The notes beneath the pieces were generated by a model. It did no database searches, had not been told where the DNA came from, and saw only the letters and a list, made by a program, of their open reading frames with translations. 64,000 bases of DNA from Vibrio fluminensis (GTDB lineage Bacteria; Pseudomonadota; Gammaproteobacteria; Enterobacterales; Vibrionaceae). Made by a program: the position numbers and the translations under genes. The stretch is from assembly GCF_015278125.1 (NCBI RefSeq), contig NZ_JADILO010000006.1, positions 1-64,000 on the forward strand, written 5' to 3'. This document shows, piece by piece, positions 19,563 to 28,726 of the stretch. The stretch's first letter is position 1, and every line of letters begins with the position of its first letter.

Positions 19563-22010
19563 TTATGCCTTCTTCACCAGTTGAACTTCTACTAAGTTGG
19601 TATGCTGAGGGTTACCCTTAGCCAGCGGACTTGGACGATGAGTCGTCAACACGTTAATACAGCCGCCTTTATCCACCTTGTTCTTATCTGGTGCGTACCA
19701 TGCACCCTCGCCTAGCGCGACTACACCTGGCATCATACGTGGCGTCACTTTCGCTGGGATATGCACTTCACCGCGTTCGTTGAAGATACGGATCAAATCA
19801 CCATTTTCGATACCACGCTGCTGCGCATCCAGTGGGTTTAGCCACATTTCTTGACGCGCCGCTTCCTTGATGATGTCAACGTTACCGTAGGTTGAGTGAC
19901 AACGTGCCTTATAGTGGAAACCAGTCAATTGCAATGGGAATTGATCACGCTTCTTCGAGTCCCAACCGTCAAAGGTCGACACATAGATTGGCAGCGGGTG
20001 AATCACTTCATCTTCTTGCAGTTCCCAAGTCGCCGCGATGTTCGCTAGACGTTCTGAGTAGATCTCAATCTTGCCAGAAGGCGTACCCAATGGATTGTTT
20101 TCAGGATCTTCACGGAATGCTTTGTAAGCCACGTAGTGACCGTTTGGATCGCGACGCTTGTAGATACCAAGCTTGCGCATGGTTTCAAAATCCGGCAGCG
20201 TAGGATCTTGCTCGCGAGTCAATGCGTAAAGGTGACGTAGCCAACCTTCTTGATCGCGACCTTCGGTAAACTGCTCACCGACACCCATGCGTTTCGAAAT
20301 CTCAGAACAGATCTCGTAGATACCTTTCGCTTCAAACTGCGGCTCAATCGCTTTATCGGCAAAGATAAAGTAAGGCATGTTCGCTGCTTTTGTATCCATA
20401 CAGAAGTCAGCTTGCTCTGATGTAGTTAAGTCAGGCAGTACGATATCAGCGTATTTCGCCGATGAAGTCATGTGGTTATCAATCACCACAATTAACTCAC
20501 ACGCTTTGTCATCTTGCAGGATTTCATGCGTCTTATTGATATCAGAATGCTGGTTGATGATGCAGTTACCTGCGTAGTTCCAAATCATCTTGATTGGTAC
20601 GCTCAACTGCTCAACGCCACGGATACCATCGCGTGTTGCCGTCATTTCAGGACCGCGCACAATAGCATCTGTCCATAGGAACATCGGAATCGACGCTTTC
20701 ACTGGGTTCTTTAAGGTTGGGAAACGCACAAATGGGATGTTGTAATCCGATTCACGAGCACCAGTACCACCACCATTGATACCTACGTTACCGGTAAGTA
20801 GTGCAAGCATAGCGATGGCACGTGCCGCGATTTCACCGTTCGCAGTACGCTGTAGACCCCAGCCTTGTAATACTGCACAAGGTTTGGTTGAGCCAATCTC
20901 ACGCGCTGTTTTGATGATGGTATCCACTGGGATACCAGTGATTTGCGCAGCCCACTCAGGTGTCTTCGCAATACCATCAGGACCTTGACCTAGAATGTAC
21001 GACTTGTAATCGCTTTTCGCTGGTGCTGACGCTGGTAGCGTTTTCTCATCGTAACCAACACAGTATTTATCCAAGAAAGGCTGATCAACTAGGTCTTCCG
21101 TGATCATCACGTAAGCCATCGCTGCGATAAATGCCGCATCGGTACCTGGACGAATTGGAATCCACTCGTCTTCACGACCGCCTGCGGTGTCGGTGTAACG
21201 AGGGTCAATCATGATCATGCGAGCTTTTGAACGCTCTTTAGATTCCATCAAATGGTGAATAAGACCGCCACCTGACATACGCGTTTCTGCTGGGTTGTTA
21301 CCAAACTGAACAATTAGCTTAGTGTTCTCAAGATCTGAGAATGAGTTGCCGTAAGCCCAACCGCCACCGTACGTGTAATCAAGACCTACCGTGATTTGCG
21401 CCGTTGAGTAGTCACCGTAGTGGTTTAGGTAACCACCGCTTAGGTTCATCATACGCGCGATCAGCGAGCTACCTGGAGGCCAAGACTTTGTTACTGTGCC
21501 ACCAAGCGTACCTGTACCGTAGTTAAGGTAGATTGCTTCGTTACCGTGCTCTTTGATGATGCGCTTCATATTATTAGCGATTTCATCGTACGCTTCTTCC
21601 CAACTGATGCGTTTGAATTTACCTTCACCACGCTTACCTACGCGCTTCATTGGGTACTTCAAACGGTCTGGGTTATAAACGCGACGGCGCATTGAGCGGC
21701 CACGTAGACATGCGCGCACTTGGTGGTTACCGTACACATCGTCACCGGTGTTATCGGTTTCCACCCACTTAATTTCGCCATCAACAACATGCATACGTAG
21801 CGGACAACGGCTACCGCAGTTTACGGTACATGCACTCCAAACTACTTTTTCTTCGATCGCTTCATTAGTGGCAGCAGCAACAGGGCTTGACTTAAAAGGG
21901 AGTGAAATTGCGCTGGCCGTCGCAGCCAGTCCACCGACGGCTGTCGAAGACTTGATAAAATCACGTCTCGTAAAGCCACCGGTCATTAATGCTTTCAGTG
22001 TATTTTTCAT
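19563..22010 (-). CDS. dmsA: DMSO reductase catalytic subunit DmsA (Tat substrate)
   Basis: Molybdenum bis-MGD enzyme of the DMSO/TMAO reductase family, working as a terminal reductase in anaerobic respiration. From the ATG at 22010 (GAGAAG about 7 nt upstream) it has 815 residues. The Tat signal is FTRRDFIKSS (13-22) followed by a weakly hydrophobic stretch. The N-terminal 4Fe-4S site is CTVNCGSRC. The likely Mo-ligand serine is in the NHYGDYSTAQI segment. An earlier ATG at 22025 adds five residues but lacks a ribosome site. Exact substrate (DMSO, other S- or N-oxides, selenate) cannot be read from sequence. Confidence 0.92.
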   Translation of the reverse strand: MKNTLKALMTGGFTRRDFIKSSTAVGGLAATASAISLPFKSSPVAAATNEAIEEKVVWSACTVNCGSRCPLRMHVVDGEIKWVETDNTGDDVYGNHQVRACLRGRSMRRRVYNPDRLKYPMKRVGKRGEGKFKRISWEEAYDEIANNMKRIIKEHGNEAIYLNYGTGTLGGTVTKSWPPGSSLIARMMNLSGGYLNHYGDYSTAQITVGLDYTYGGGWAYGNSFSDLENTKLIVQFGNNPAETRMSGGGLIHHLMESKERSKARMIMIDPRYTDTAGGREDEWIPIRPGTDAAFIAAMAYVMITEDLVDQPFLDKYCVGYDEKTLPASAPAKSDYKSYILGQGPDGIAKTPEWAAQITGIPVDTIIKTAREIGSTKPCAVLQGWGLQRTANGEIAARAIAMLALLTGNVGINGGGTGARESDYNIPFVRFPTLKNPVKASIPMFLWTDAIVRGPEMTATRDGIRGVEQLSVPIKMIWNYAGNCIINQHSDINKTHEILQDDKACELIVVIDNHMTSSAKYADIVLPDLTTSEQADFCMDTKAANMPYFIFADKAIEPQFEAKGIYEICSEISKRMGVGEQFTEGRDQEGWLRHLYALTREQDPTLPDFETMRKLGIYKRRDPNGHYVAYKAFREDPENNPLGTPSGKIEIYSERLANIAATWELQEDEVIHPLPIYVSTFDGWDSKKRDQFPLQLTGFHYKARCHSTYGNVDIIKEAARQEMWLNPLDAQQRGIENGDLIRIFNERGEVHIPAKVTPRMMPGVVALGEGAWYAPDKNKVDKGGCINVLTTHRPSPLAKGNPQHTNLVEVQLVKKA

Positions 22011-22318
22011 AGGACAACTTCTCATTGGTTGTGAGAAAAGACTCTGTGGTCTTTTGCAGTCCCCCTTTTACCCCTTAAGCAGTAAGGTTAATATTGCGCT
22101 CAATCAACATTTTTTCCGTGCGACTCAAAATCTCACCCATCCAGTTTCATAAATGAGATCTTGGTCATATTTTTGAACTAGTTAACATAATTTGAAATAT
22201 TTAATCGAAATGGTTCGCATTATTAAATGAATACTATTGCATTTAATTTTTGACTAAACGCATTTATTTCAGATTTTGAAGCGGGTATGCTCGGCAAAAA
22301 CCTAACGCAGTTTTATTT
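22011..22318. promoter_or_regulatory. Divergent dmsA/dmsD promoter region with FNR-like site
   Basis: 308 bp, very AT-rich. TTGCG-CTCA-ATCAA at 22094-22107 matches the FNR consensus TTGAT-N4-ATCAA at 8 of 10 positions, with one perfect half-site, 84 bp upstream of the dmsA start. Anaerobic activation would suit a DMSO reductase. No other gene was seen. Confidence 0.4.
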
Positions 22319-22903
22319 ATGCCATACGAAATTACGCTTTTTCGCCTATTAGGCGGTCTATTTTACTACTCTCCTCACTCTGAAGATGGTCAAAACATCT
22401 TAAATGCATTTGCGACACAAGATGACGAGTTATTAACAAATCTTGCAAAACTCGTGAAGGACGTTGCCAATGACACTCTAGAAGCCGACTACTTCAATTT
22501 GTTGCAAGGTAGCGGTGATATGCCTTGCCCACCATGGGGCTCGGTATACTTAGATAAAGAGAATGCGCTATTTGGTTCTTCAACCATTGAGTATCGTGAA
22601 TTTACCCGCCAACTCGGTATGGAATGCGATACGGGTTTGCGTGAACCAGAAGATCATATCGGCTTAATGCTCATGCTGGTGTCACTGCTACTTGAGCAAG
22701 ATAAGCGTGCAGAAGCAAACCAACTGATTAGCCAGCACTTAATGCCATTCGCGCCAATCATGCTAACTGGCATGCAAAAGCACGCCGACACGGAGTTTTA
22801 TCGCCAATTGGCTGCATTCACTTTTGCTTGGCTCAATTTCTACTGCGAAGAACAGCAATTGCAAAGCGCAGAACGCCGCAATTATTGGCAAGAGGCAGAG
22901 TAA
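22319..22903 (+). CDS. TorD/DmsD-family redox enzyme maturation chaperone
   Basis: 194-residue, all-helical cytoplasmic protein of the TorD/DmsD family, which binds the Tat leader and apo-form of molybdoenzymes until the cofactor is inserted. Visible family features are the early LFRLLGGLFYYSP, the central MPCPPWGSVYLDKENALFG (PPWGSVYLD being the family core), and EPEDHIGLMLMLVSLLL (E-P-E-D-H). Divergent from dmsA, so DmsA is the expected client. Followed with overlap by the NapF-like gene. Confidence 0.9.
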   Translation: MPYEITLFRLLGGLFYYSPHSEDGQNILNAFATQDDELLTNLAKLVKDVANDTLEADYFNLLQGSGDMPCPPWGSVYLDKENALFGSSTIEYREFTRQLGMECDTGLREPEDHIGLMLMLVSLLLEQDKRAEANQLISQHLMPFAPIMLTGMQKHADTEFYRQLAAFTFAWLNFYCEEQQLQSAERRNYWQEAE

Positions 22904-23439
22904 TGAAACCAGACAGTATCGAACTAGCTATTGAGCTTAATGAAATGAACAGCAGTCGCCGTGGTTTCTTTCGTGCTGTCTCACGAGGCGTGACACAATC
23001 GATTGAAGAACCGCAGGCGGTGATTAACGCTTCTCGCCCTCTCGGAGCAGTTGAAGAAGAGTTATTTAATCGCCTATGCAATCAATGTGGTGATTGTGTC
23101 ACCGCATGCCCGCAAGGCGTGCTAAGCATGCAAGCAAATGGTCCAATCATGGATCTTAGCCTCAATCACTGTAACTTTTGTACTGAGTGTATTGCCGTTT
23201 GCCCTACTCAAGCATTGAATATGCTAAACACGACAGATACTGGTTGGCGACCGACATTCAGCCAAAGCTGTAACGCCCGCCTGTTTGATAACTGCCAAGA
23301 GTGTGTCGATGATTGCCCTAAACAAGCGCTGACACTGCTCGATAACGACACACCAACACTTAACGATCACTGCAATGGTTGTGGCGAGTGCCTTGCCAGT
23401 TGCTATATTGGCGCGATCACCCTAGTCGAAAAACGCTAA
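22903..23439 (+). CDS. NapF-like ferredoxin-type protein
   Basis: 178 residues with four cysteine groups: CNQCGDCVTACP, CNFCTECIAVCP, CQECVDDCP (with an extra C about nine residues earlier) and CNGCGECLASC. This is the layout of NapF, a cytoplasmic iron-sulfur protein that assists maturation or electron supply of periplasmic nitrate reductase. Here no nap genes are adjacent; it follows the DmsD-like chaperone with a TAATG stop/start overlap (start 22903). The likely job is maturation of the dmsABC enzyme. The N-terminal SSRRGFFRAVSRG resembles a twin-arginine motif, common in NapF-like proteins. Confidence 0.85.
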   Translation: MKPDSIELAIELNEMNSSRRGFFRAVSRGVTQSIEEPQAVINASRPLGAVEEELFNRLCNQCGDCVTACPQGVLSMQANGPIMDLSLNHCNFCTECIAVCPTQALNMLNTTDTGWRPTFSQSCNARLFDNCQECVDDCPKQALTLLDNDTPTLNDHCNGCGECLASCYIGAITLVEKR

Positions 23440-23453
23440 GCCAGCGTTTCCAC

Positions 23454-23620
23454 TTATACCAATCAGGATAAGCAAGTGGTCAGCTAATTGCGCAAGGAAA
23501 ATCACTTAGAACTAGGCGCAGATTGCCGCTAACTAGTTATTCTAATTGCAAAATCTGCAACAACGTTATCAGCGATTTTAATCAGCAAGAATGATCAAAG
23601 ACTTATGCTGATTGGTATTA
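23454..23620. repeat. 167-bp MITE-like element with 19-bp terminal inverted repeats
   Basis: TTATACCAATCAGGATAAG at 23454-23472 is matched at 17 of 19 positions by the reverse complement of 23602-23620. The interior has no coding frame. Repeats with TACCAATCAG ends are common between genes in vibrios and other marine gamma-proteobacteria; they look like non-autonomous transposable elements. It lies just after the NapF-like gene. Confidence 0.75.
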
Positions 23621-23660
23621 GCTTTGCTTCGGCTAAATAACAAATATCAGATAAGAAAAA

Positions 23661-23690
23661 GCCACCGCAAATGCGGTGGCTTCTCTTTTT
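23661..23690. terminator. Bidirectional terminator between NapF-like and RND permease genes
   Basis: GCCACCGCA (23661-23669) pairs with TGCGGTGGC (23672-23680). It is followed by TTCTCTTTTT on the + strand and preceded by an A-run, so it serves both convergent genes. Confidence 0.85.
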
Positions 23691-23709
23691 CCGTCTGTCC
23701 CGATAAGGT

Positions 23710-26700
23710 TTATTGCTCTACTTTGACTCTAAAAAAGAGAGCATAAAATAACGGAATGACCACCAAAGTGAGGATGGTTGCGAATAGCAAACCAAACATA
23801 ATGGTGACCGCCATACTCTTAAAGAACGGGTCAATAAGTAGCGGAGCCACACCCAAGATGGTCGTCAATGCCCCCAGTAGAACTGGGCGCGCGCGGCTCG
23901 TCGCCGCATCGATAATCGCAAAGTACGGCAGTTTACCTTGCGCTATCTCAACATCGGCTTGATCCACTAGCACGATGGCATTTTTCACCATCATACCGAT
24001 CAAGCTGAGGAAGCCTAAAATTGCCATAAACTCAAATGGCGTTTGGAATACAATCAAGCCAACGGTCACGCCAATCACTGCTAGTGGTGCTGTTAGCCAA
24101 ATCACCAACGGCTGGCGAATCGCGTTAAACATAAAGATCACCGACAAAATCATCGCCGCAAAACCGTATGGCGCTGAGATCACTAGGCCTTCATTGGCAT
24201 CTTTAGATGCTTTGTATTCACCGTACCAAATCAGCTCATAACCTGGTGGCAACTCAATCGCCTCAATCTTGTCACGTACATTATTGAACGCATCTGCAGT
24301 CAACACTCCGGGTGCCGGGTCAGCTTGTACCAAAATCGTTGGCATACGGTCGATACGACGTAAAATCGCGTCTTGCCATACCACATCGACGGAATCAACT
24401 AACTGACTGACTGGGATGAAACCACCAGCGGTAGCGCTATATGCTTCGGTGTTTTCAACCGCACGCTGATGATCACGCTCATTTTCTGGTGCTCGCACGA
24501 CGATTGGGATCAAATCATCACCCTCGCGGTATACACCAACATTACGACCAGACAACGTTTGTGCAATGGCTTGGTTAATCTCTTGCGTAGTCAAACCAAA
24601 GCGCTGCGCTTTTTCTGCTGAATAAACCGGACGCAACACTGGCACTTGCTGGCGCCAATCATCTTGAATCGCGATCAGGTTACTGTCAGCGTGCATAATC
24701 GCTTTAGCTTGCTCCGCAAGTTGACGTAGCACTTGGCTATCAGGGCCTTTAAAACCGGCTTCAATCTTCTTACCGCCCCCGCGACCTAGCATGAATTTCC
24801 ATACTTTGATCGACGCTTCTGGGTATTTCACTGACAACTCATCTTGCAGTTCAACCAATAATGGCGCGATTTTCTTGTAGTCATCAATATCAATCAGTAG
24901 CTGACCATAGCTGGTGTTACGCGCTTCTGGTGCGTAAGTCAGCATAAAACGTAGACCGCCGCCACCGATAAAACTGGTGATATTGGTGATGCCTTCTTTC
25001 GCTTTTACGTCTTTCTCAATCGCCGCGATATAACGCTCAGTACGGCTGATATCCGAGCCTTGCGGCAAGTAGACATCGACAACAAATTGCGGACGCTGAG
25101 AGTCCGGCATAAAGCCCGGTGGCACGTAACGCAGACCATAAATAGCCGCAACCATCAAACCAAAGATCGCCACTAAGCTAATCATGCGATTACGTAGTAC
25201 CCAAGCGAGCAACGCTTTGTACATGGTCATCATACGACCCGGCTTAATCTCGCCTTTGGTCGCTTTCACTTTCAGGAAGTCAAAGCAGAGCATTGGTGTC
25301 ACTGTCACCGCAAACACCCAGCTTAAGAACATTGAGTAAAGGATTACCCAAAATAGCGAGCCGGCGTATTCACCCATATCCGAAGGAGATAGACCAATCG
25401 CACTGAACGCAAAGATACCTACAACCGTACCACCCAGTAGCGGCCACTTAGTTGCATCCACCACTTCAGAAACAATCGTTTCTTTGTCTTCGTCTGGGTT
25501 TTGCTGCAAACGCACCAAAATGCCATCTGTCACTACAATGGCGTTGTCCACCAGCATACCGAGCGCAATAATCAGAGCACCCAGCGAGATACGCTGCATA
25601 GCAATATCTTCAATGAACATAATGCACAAGGTGCCAGCAACGGTTAGTAGCAACACGAAGCCGATAATCACCCCTGAACGTACACCCATAAACATCAACA
25701 GCACGATAAATACGATCGCCACTGCGGCAATCAAGTTATCGATAAAGTTCGCCACCGATGCACGTACTGAATCCGACTGAATTGAAATTTCATGCAGTTC
25801 CATACCGAGTGGGCGCTGAGCATCTAATTCGGCTAAACGCGCTTTAACCGCGTCGCCCATCTCAACCACGTTACCACCGGTCACGTTTGAGATACCAAAA
25901 CCGACCGCGCGCTGACCGTTATAACGCATCAACATGCTCGCAGGCTCTTGGTAACCACGTGTTACGTTAGCAATATCGCCAAGACGCATGACTTGGTTGT
26001 CTTGTCCTACACCAATTTGCAGGTTACGTAAGTCATCAAATGAACGAATGTTCGAGCTTGGGATCACCGGTATACGCATATCTCGCGTATCGATTGAGCC
26101 AGCAACTGTGACTACGTTTTGCTTTTGTAGTACTTGGAAAACTTGTTGTGCAGAAACCCCAAAGCTTGCCAAACGCTCACTCGAAATCTCGACAAAAATT
26201 GTCTCTTGCTGCTCGGCCAAAGTGGCGGTCTTTGCGACACCCGGCACCAACACCAATTCGCGGCGCAAGGTATCAACGTAATCTTGTAACTGCTTATCGG
26301 TGAAACCTTCGCCCGTCACGGCATAAAACAGCGCGTATACATCAGCAAAGTCATCATTGACGATCGAAGGACCTGCCCCTGGAGGCAATTGCCGCTGCGC
26401 ATCGGAGACTTTGCGGCGTAGCTTATCCCATACCTGCTGCAGATCCGCTGAGCTCTTGGCAAATTCCAGCTTGATCTCTACCGTTACCTCGGACATGCCC
26501 TGCTTAGAAACCGACTTCACTTCCTTGAGTTCTTGCAGCGATTGCACTGCCCCCTCAATCACATCGGTCACTTCATCAGACACTTCTTGCGCCGTTGCGC
26601 CCGCATAAGGCGTGTTGATCACCGCCTGACGGATAACAAACTCAGGGTCCTCAAATCGACCCAATTTTAGGTAGCTGATGTAGCCACCTAGCAAGATTAG

Positions 26701-26757
26701 CGCAATCAATACCCAAACGCTGGTGCGCTTGGCAATCGTATAACGAGCTAAGTTCAT
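23710..26757 (-). CDS. RND multidrug efflux permease
   Basis: 1015-residue inner-membrane proton/drug antiporter of the RND (AcrB-like) superfamily. It shows the usual plan: one N-terminal helix (VWVLIALILLGGYISYLKLG), a large periplasmic loop, a helix bundle, and the same again. The TM4 motif is GMLVDNAIVVTDG, with Asp-Asn where AcrB has Asp-Asp; the TM10 lysine is present in MMVKNAIVLVDQ. The LGRFEDPEF opening and VDNAIVVTDG resemble the TriC-like branch rather than AcrB. Translationally coupled to the adaptor by a TAATG overlap. Substrates and outer-membrane partner are not encoded here. Confidence 0.9.
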   Translation of the reverse strand: MNLARYTIAKRTSVWVLIALILLGGYISYLKLGRFEDPEFVIRQAVINTPYAGATAQEVSDEVTDVIEGAVQSLQELKEVKSVSKQGMSEVTVEIKLEFAKSSADLQQVWDKLRRKVSDAQRQLPPGAGPSIVNDDFADVYALFYAVTGEGFTDKQLQDYVDTLRRELVLVPGVAKTATLAEQQETIFVEISSERLASFGVSAQQVFQVLQKQNVVTVAGSIDTRDMRIPVIPSSNIRSFDDLRNLQIGVGQDNQVMRLGDIANVTRGYQEPASMLMRYNGQRAVGFGISNVTGGNVVEMGDAVKARLAELDAQRPLGMELHEISIQSDSVRASVANFIDNLIAAVAIVFIVLLMFMGVRSGVIIGFVLLLTVAGTLCIMFIEDIAMQRISLGALIIALGMLVDNAIVVTDGILVRLQQNPDEDKETIVSEVVDATKWPLLGGTVVGIFAFSAIGLSPSDMGEYAGSLFWVILYSMFLSWVFAVTVTPMLCFDFLKVKATKGEIKPGRMMTMYKALLAWVLRNRMISLVAIFGLMVAAIYGLRYVPPGFMPDSQRPQFVVDVYLPQGSDISRTERYIAAIEKDVKAKEGITNITSFIGGGGLRFMLTYAPEARNTSYGQLLIDIDDYKKIAPLLVELQDELSVKYPEASIKVWKFMLGRGGGKKIEAGFKGPDSQVLRQLAEQAKAIMHADSNLIAIQDDWRQQVPVLRPVYSAEKAQRFGLTTQEINQAIAQTLSGRNVGVYREGDDLIPIVVRAPENERDHQRAVENTEAYSATAGGFIPVSQLVDSVDVVWQDAILRRIDRMPTILVQADPAPGVLTADAFNNVRDKIEAIELPPGYELIWYGEYKASKDANEGLVISAPYGFAAMILSVIFMFNAIRQPLVIWLTAPLAVIGVTVGLIVFQTPFEFMAILGFLSLIGMMVKNAIVLVDQADVEIAQGKLPYFAIIDAATSRARPVLLGALTTILGVAPLLIDPFFKSMAVTIMFGLLFATILTLVVIPLFYALFFRVKVEQ

Positions 26758-27866
26758 TATTGAGCTCCGTTGTTACCATTGGTCATAGGACGGATTTCCA
26801 TGCCTTCCTGCAAACTCGACATACCGGCAATCACTACCTGCTCGCCCGCTTTTAAGTTGTCTTTAATCACCACGCGATCGCGACTTAACGCCCCGACTTC
26901 TACGTAACGTTTCTCGACTTTATTGCCTGAACCGACAACCCATACATACTGTTTACCTTGGTTATCAGGGATAACCGCAATAATTGGTAGCGTGATGGTT
27001 GTCGCGAGCGCTTGATCTTCTACTTCCGCAGGAATCACTTTTGCCGTCATACCCGGTAACACTCGATAGCCATCAAGGTTCTCAAAGCCGAGTACAACCG
27101 CATAGGTTTGGCTGACAGGATCAGCCTGAGTCGCGTAGGTTCTTAACTTAAGATCAAACAAATGGTTAGGAATCGCGCTCACTTCAGCTTTGGCTTCTGT
27201 TCCCGCAACAGACGACAACATCACGCTATCAGGGATGTAAATCACCACCTCTAGATCATCAAGATCATGCAGAATAAACACCGGTGCATTAGCTTGAACT
27301 TGGACAAAGTTATCAACAAATCGGCGACCAATAATGCCATCAAATGGGGCTTTAATTTCGGTGTAATCTAGCTGACGCTGAGCTTCATCACGACGGTTTT
27401 TAGCTAGATTGTAGCGAGTGGTAATTTCATCAAGTTGGCTTTTCGAGATCGCTTTGCTCTTCTCGTAAATCGCTTTAGCGCGCTGGTATTCCACTTCAAC
27501 GTTCGACAGTTCAAGCTTTGCTGATGCCAAAGCTGTTTGGGCATCACGTGAGTCTAAACGCGCCAATACTTGGCCTTTGATCACACGATCGCCTTCATTG
27601 ACTAATAACTCATTGATCAGACCGCCAACGCGGAATGACAAATCCGCCCTTTCTGCGGCTCGAACCACACCATTAAAACTGAGGCTGTCACTACGGCTTG
27701 CCGCAACAACTTCTGTCAAAGCAGGTTTTACAACTGGGGCAGTTTCGGTAGGCACAGTCGCCTCTTCACCACAGCCAACTAATGATAAACTAGCAACAGA
27801 TAAACCAATCGCTAGCGCGAGTTTATTCAATGCAATTTTTGCAGATGATTTGTGCGCCTGTTTCAC
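26757..27866 (-). CDS. RND efflux periplasmic adaptor (lipoprotein, GTG start)
   Basis: 369-residue membrane fusion protein that links the adjacent permease to an outer-membrane channel. A lipoprotein signal ends LSLVGC (Cys about 32), placing it on the inner-membrane outer face. The body shows the HlyD/AcrA order: RVGGLINELLVNEGDRVIKG lipoyl half, a coiled-coil hairpin (LSNVEVEYQRAKAIYEKSKA), EIKAPFDGIIGRRFVDN, then the beta-barrel. The start is GTG at 27866 with GGAGAT seven bases upstream; an upstream frame to 27926 has no ribosome site and spoils the signal peptide. Confidence 0.9.
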   Translation of the reverse strand: MKQAHKSSAKIALNKLALAIGLSVASLSLVGCGEEATVPTETAPVVKPALTEVVAASRSDSLSFNGVVRAAERADLSFRVGGLINELLVNEGDRVIKGQVLARLDSRDAQTALASAKLELSNVEVEYQRAKAIYEKSKAISKSQLDEITTRYNLAKNRRDEAQRQLDYTEIKAPFDGIIGRRFVDNFVQVQANAPVFILHDLDDLEVVIYIPDSVMLSSVAGTEAKAEVSAIPNHLFDLKLRTYATQADPVSQTYAVVLGFENLDGYRVLPGMTAKVIPAEVEDQALATTITLPIIAVIPDNQGKQYVWVVGSGNKVEKRYVEVGALSRDRVVIKDNLKAGEQVVIAGMSSLQEGMEIRPMTNGNNGAQ

Positions 27867-27971
27867 AGTAATCTCCAATTGGGACCTGACATATTGACCC
27901 GATATATAAACGAGAAGACAAAGCAAAAACTAAGTCTATTTTTGCGGATTCTATTTCAGCTTTTCAAAAAA

Positions 27972-27989
27972 GTAAACTCATAAGTTTAC
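27972..27989. promoter_or_regulatory. Operator palindrome in the TetR/RND divergent promoter
   Basis: GTAAACT-CATA-AGTTTAC is a perfect 7-4-7 palindrome centred about 60 bp before the TetR start and 105 bp before the pump operon. Symmetry, size and position fit a TetR-family operator controlling both directions. Confidence 0.7.
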
Positions 27990-28041
27990 CTACCAATAAA
28001 GTGTTGTTACACTAATGCTATAGAATACTAGGAGTACCAAC

Positions 28042-28641
28042 ATGACACGCTCGGAACAGAAGCGAATCGCAATTATTGACGCTGCAAAACAAGAATTTAT
28101 AGAAAATGGATTTTTAGCCGCGAATATGAATAACATTAGTACGGCAGCGGAAGTTTCGAAGCGCACTTTGTACCGACATTTTGAAAGTAAAGAACTGCTG
28201 TTTGAAGCAGTACTTGCTGAAATCCAAGAGAACAGTATCCGCAATCGCGATTATCCATTTGATCCAAATCTCCCTATGGACGAACAGCTTAAAAAAGTGA
28301 CGTACTTAGAGATCGATGTCATGTATCAAACCTACGGTATAGCCCTTTCTCGCACTATTATTATGGAATTCTTCCGTCAGCCTGAGCTCGCCAAAAGCAT
28401 GACGCAAAAGCTATATCGAACGCGTGCGGTGAGCCACTGGTTTGAGCAAGCATTGGCGGCAAATAAACTTCAAGCGTCGGATGTGAATACCATAACCAAT
28501 GTCTATGTCAGTATTTTCCAAGGCCTCTTGTTTTGGCCACAAGTACTCGATTTACTGCCTCTGCCAGAAGGCGAACTGCTCGATCAAAAGGTGGATACGA
28601 TTGTAACTACCGTTTTACGTGCTTTTGCCCCACAGAATTAA
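28042..28641 (+). CDS. TetR-family regulator of the RND pump
   Basis: 199 residues. The N-terminal helix-turn-helix (about 6-52) reads QKRIAIIDAAKQEFIENGFL, then ISTAAEVSKRTLYRHFESKELLFEAVL, typical of AcrR/TetR repressors; the C-terminal two-thirds is a helical ligand-binding domain. The start follows AGGAG by 6 bases. It is divergent from the efflux operon with a palindrome between them, so local repression relieved by a pump substrate is the likely mode. Confidence 0.92.
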   Translation: MTRSEQKRIAIIDAAKQEFIENGFLAANMNNISTAAEVSKRTLYRHFESKELLFEAVLAEIQENSIRNRDYPFDPNLPMDEQLKKVTYLEIDVMYQTYGIALSRTIIMEFFRQPELAKSMTQKLYRTRAVSHWFEQALAANKLQASDVNTITNVYVSIFQGLLFWPQVLDLLPLPEGELLDQKVDTIVTTVLRAFAPQN

Positions 28642-28696
28642 TCGAATATACCCAGTAACCTCAAGGTGCTTGGGTATAGCCCAGACCTTCCAGTTA

Positions 28697-28724
28697 GCAA
28701 AAAGCCCCATCAGGGGCTTTTTGC
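28697..28724. terminator. Bidirectional terminator between TetR gene and giant adhesin
   Basis: GCAAAAAGCCCC and GGGGCTTTTTGC pair perfectly around ATCA. It ends both the TetR gene and the minor-pilin operon. Confidence 0.9.
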
Positions 28725-28726
28725 AG

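Noticed and set aside
23454..23620. attC site of the Vibrio superintegron
   Set aside because: No core RYYYAAC/GTTRRRY pair and no cassette genes; terminal repeats fit a MITE-like element better.
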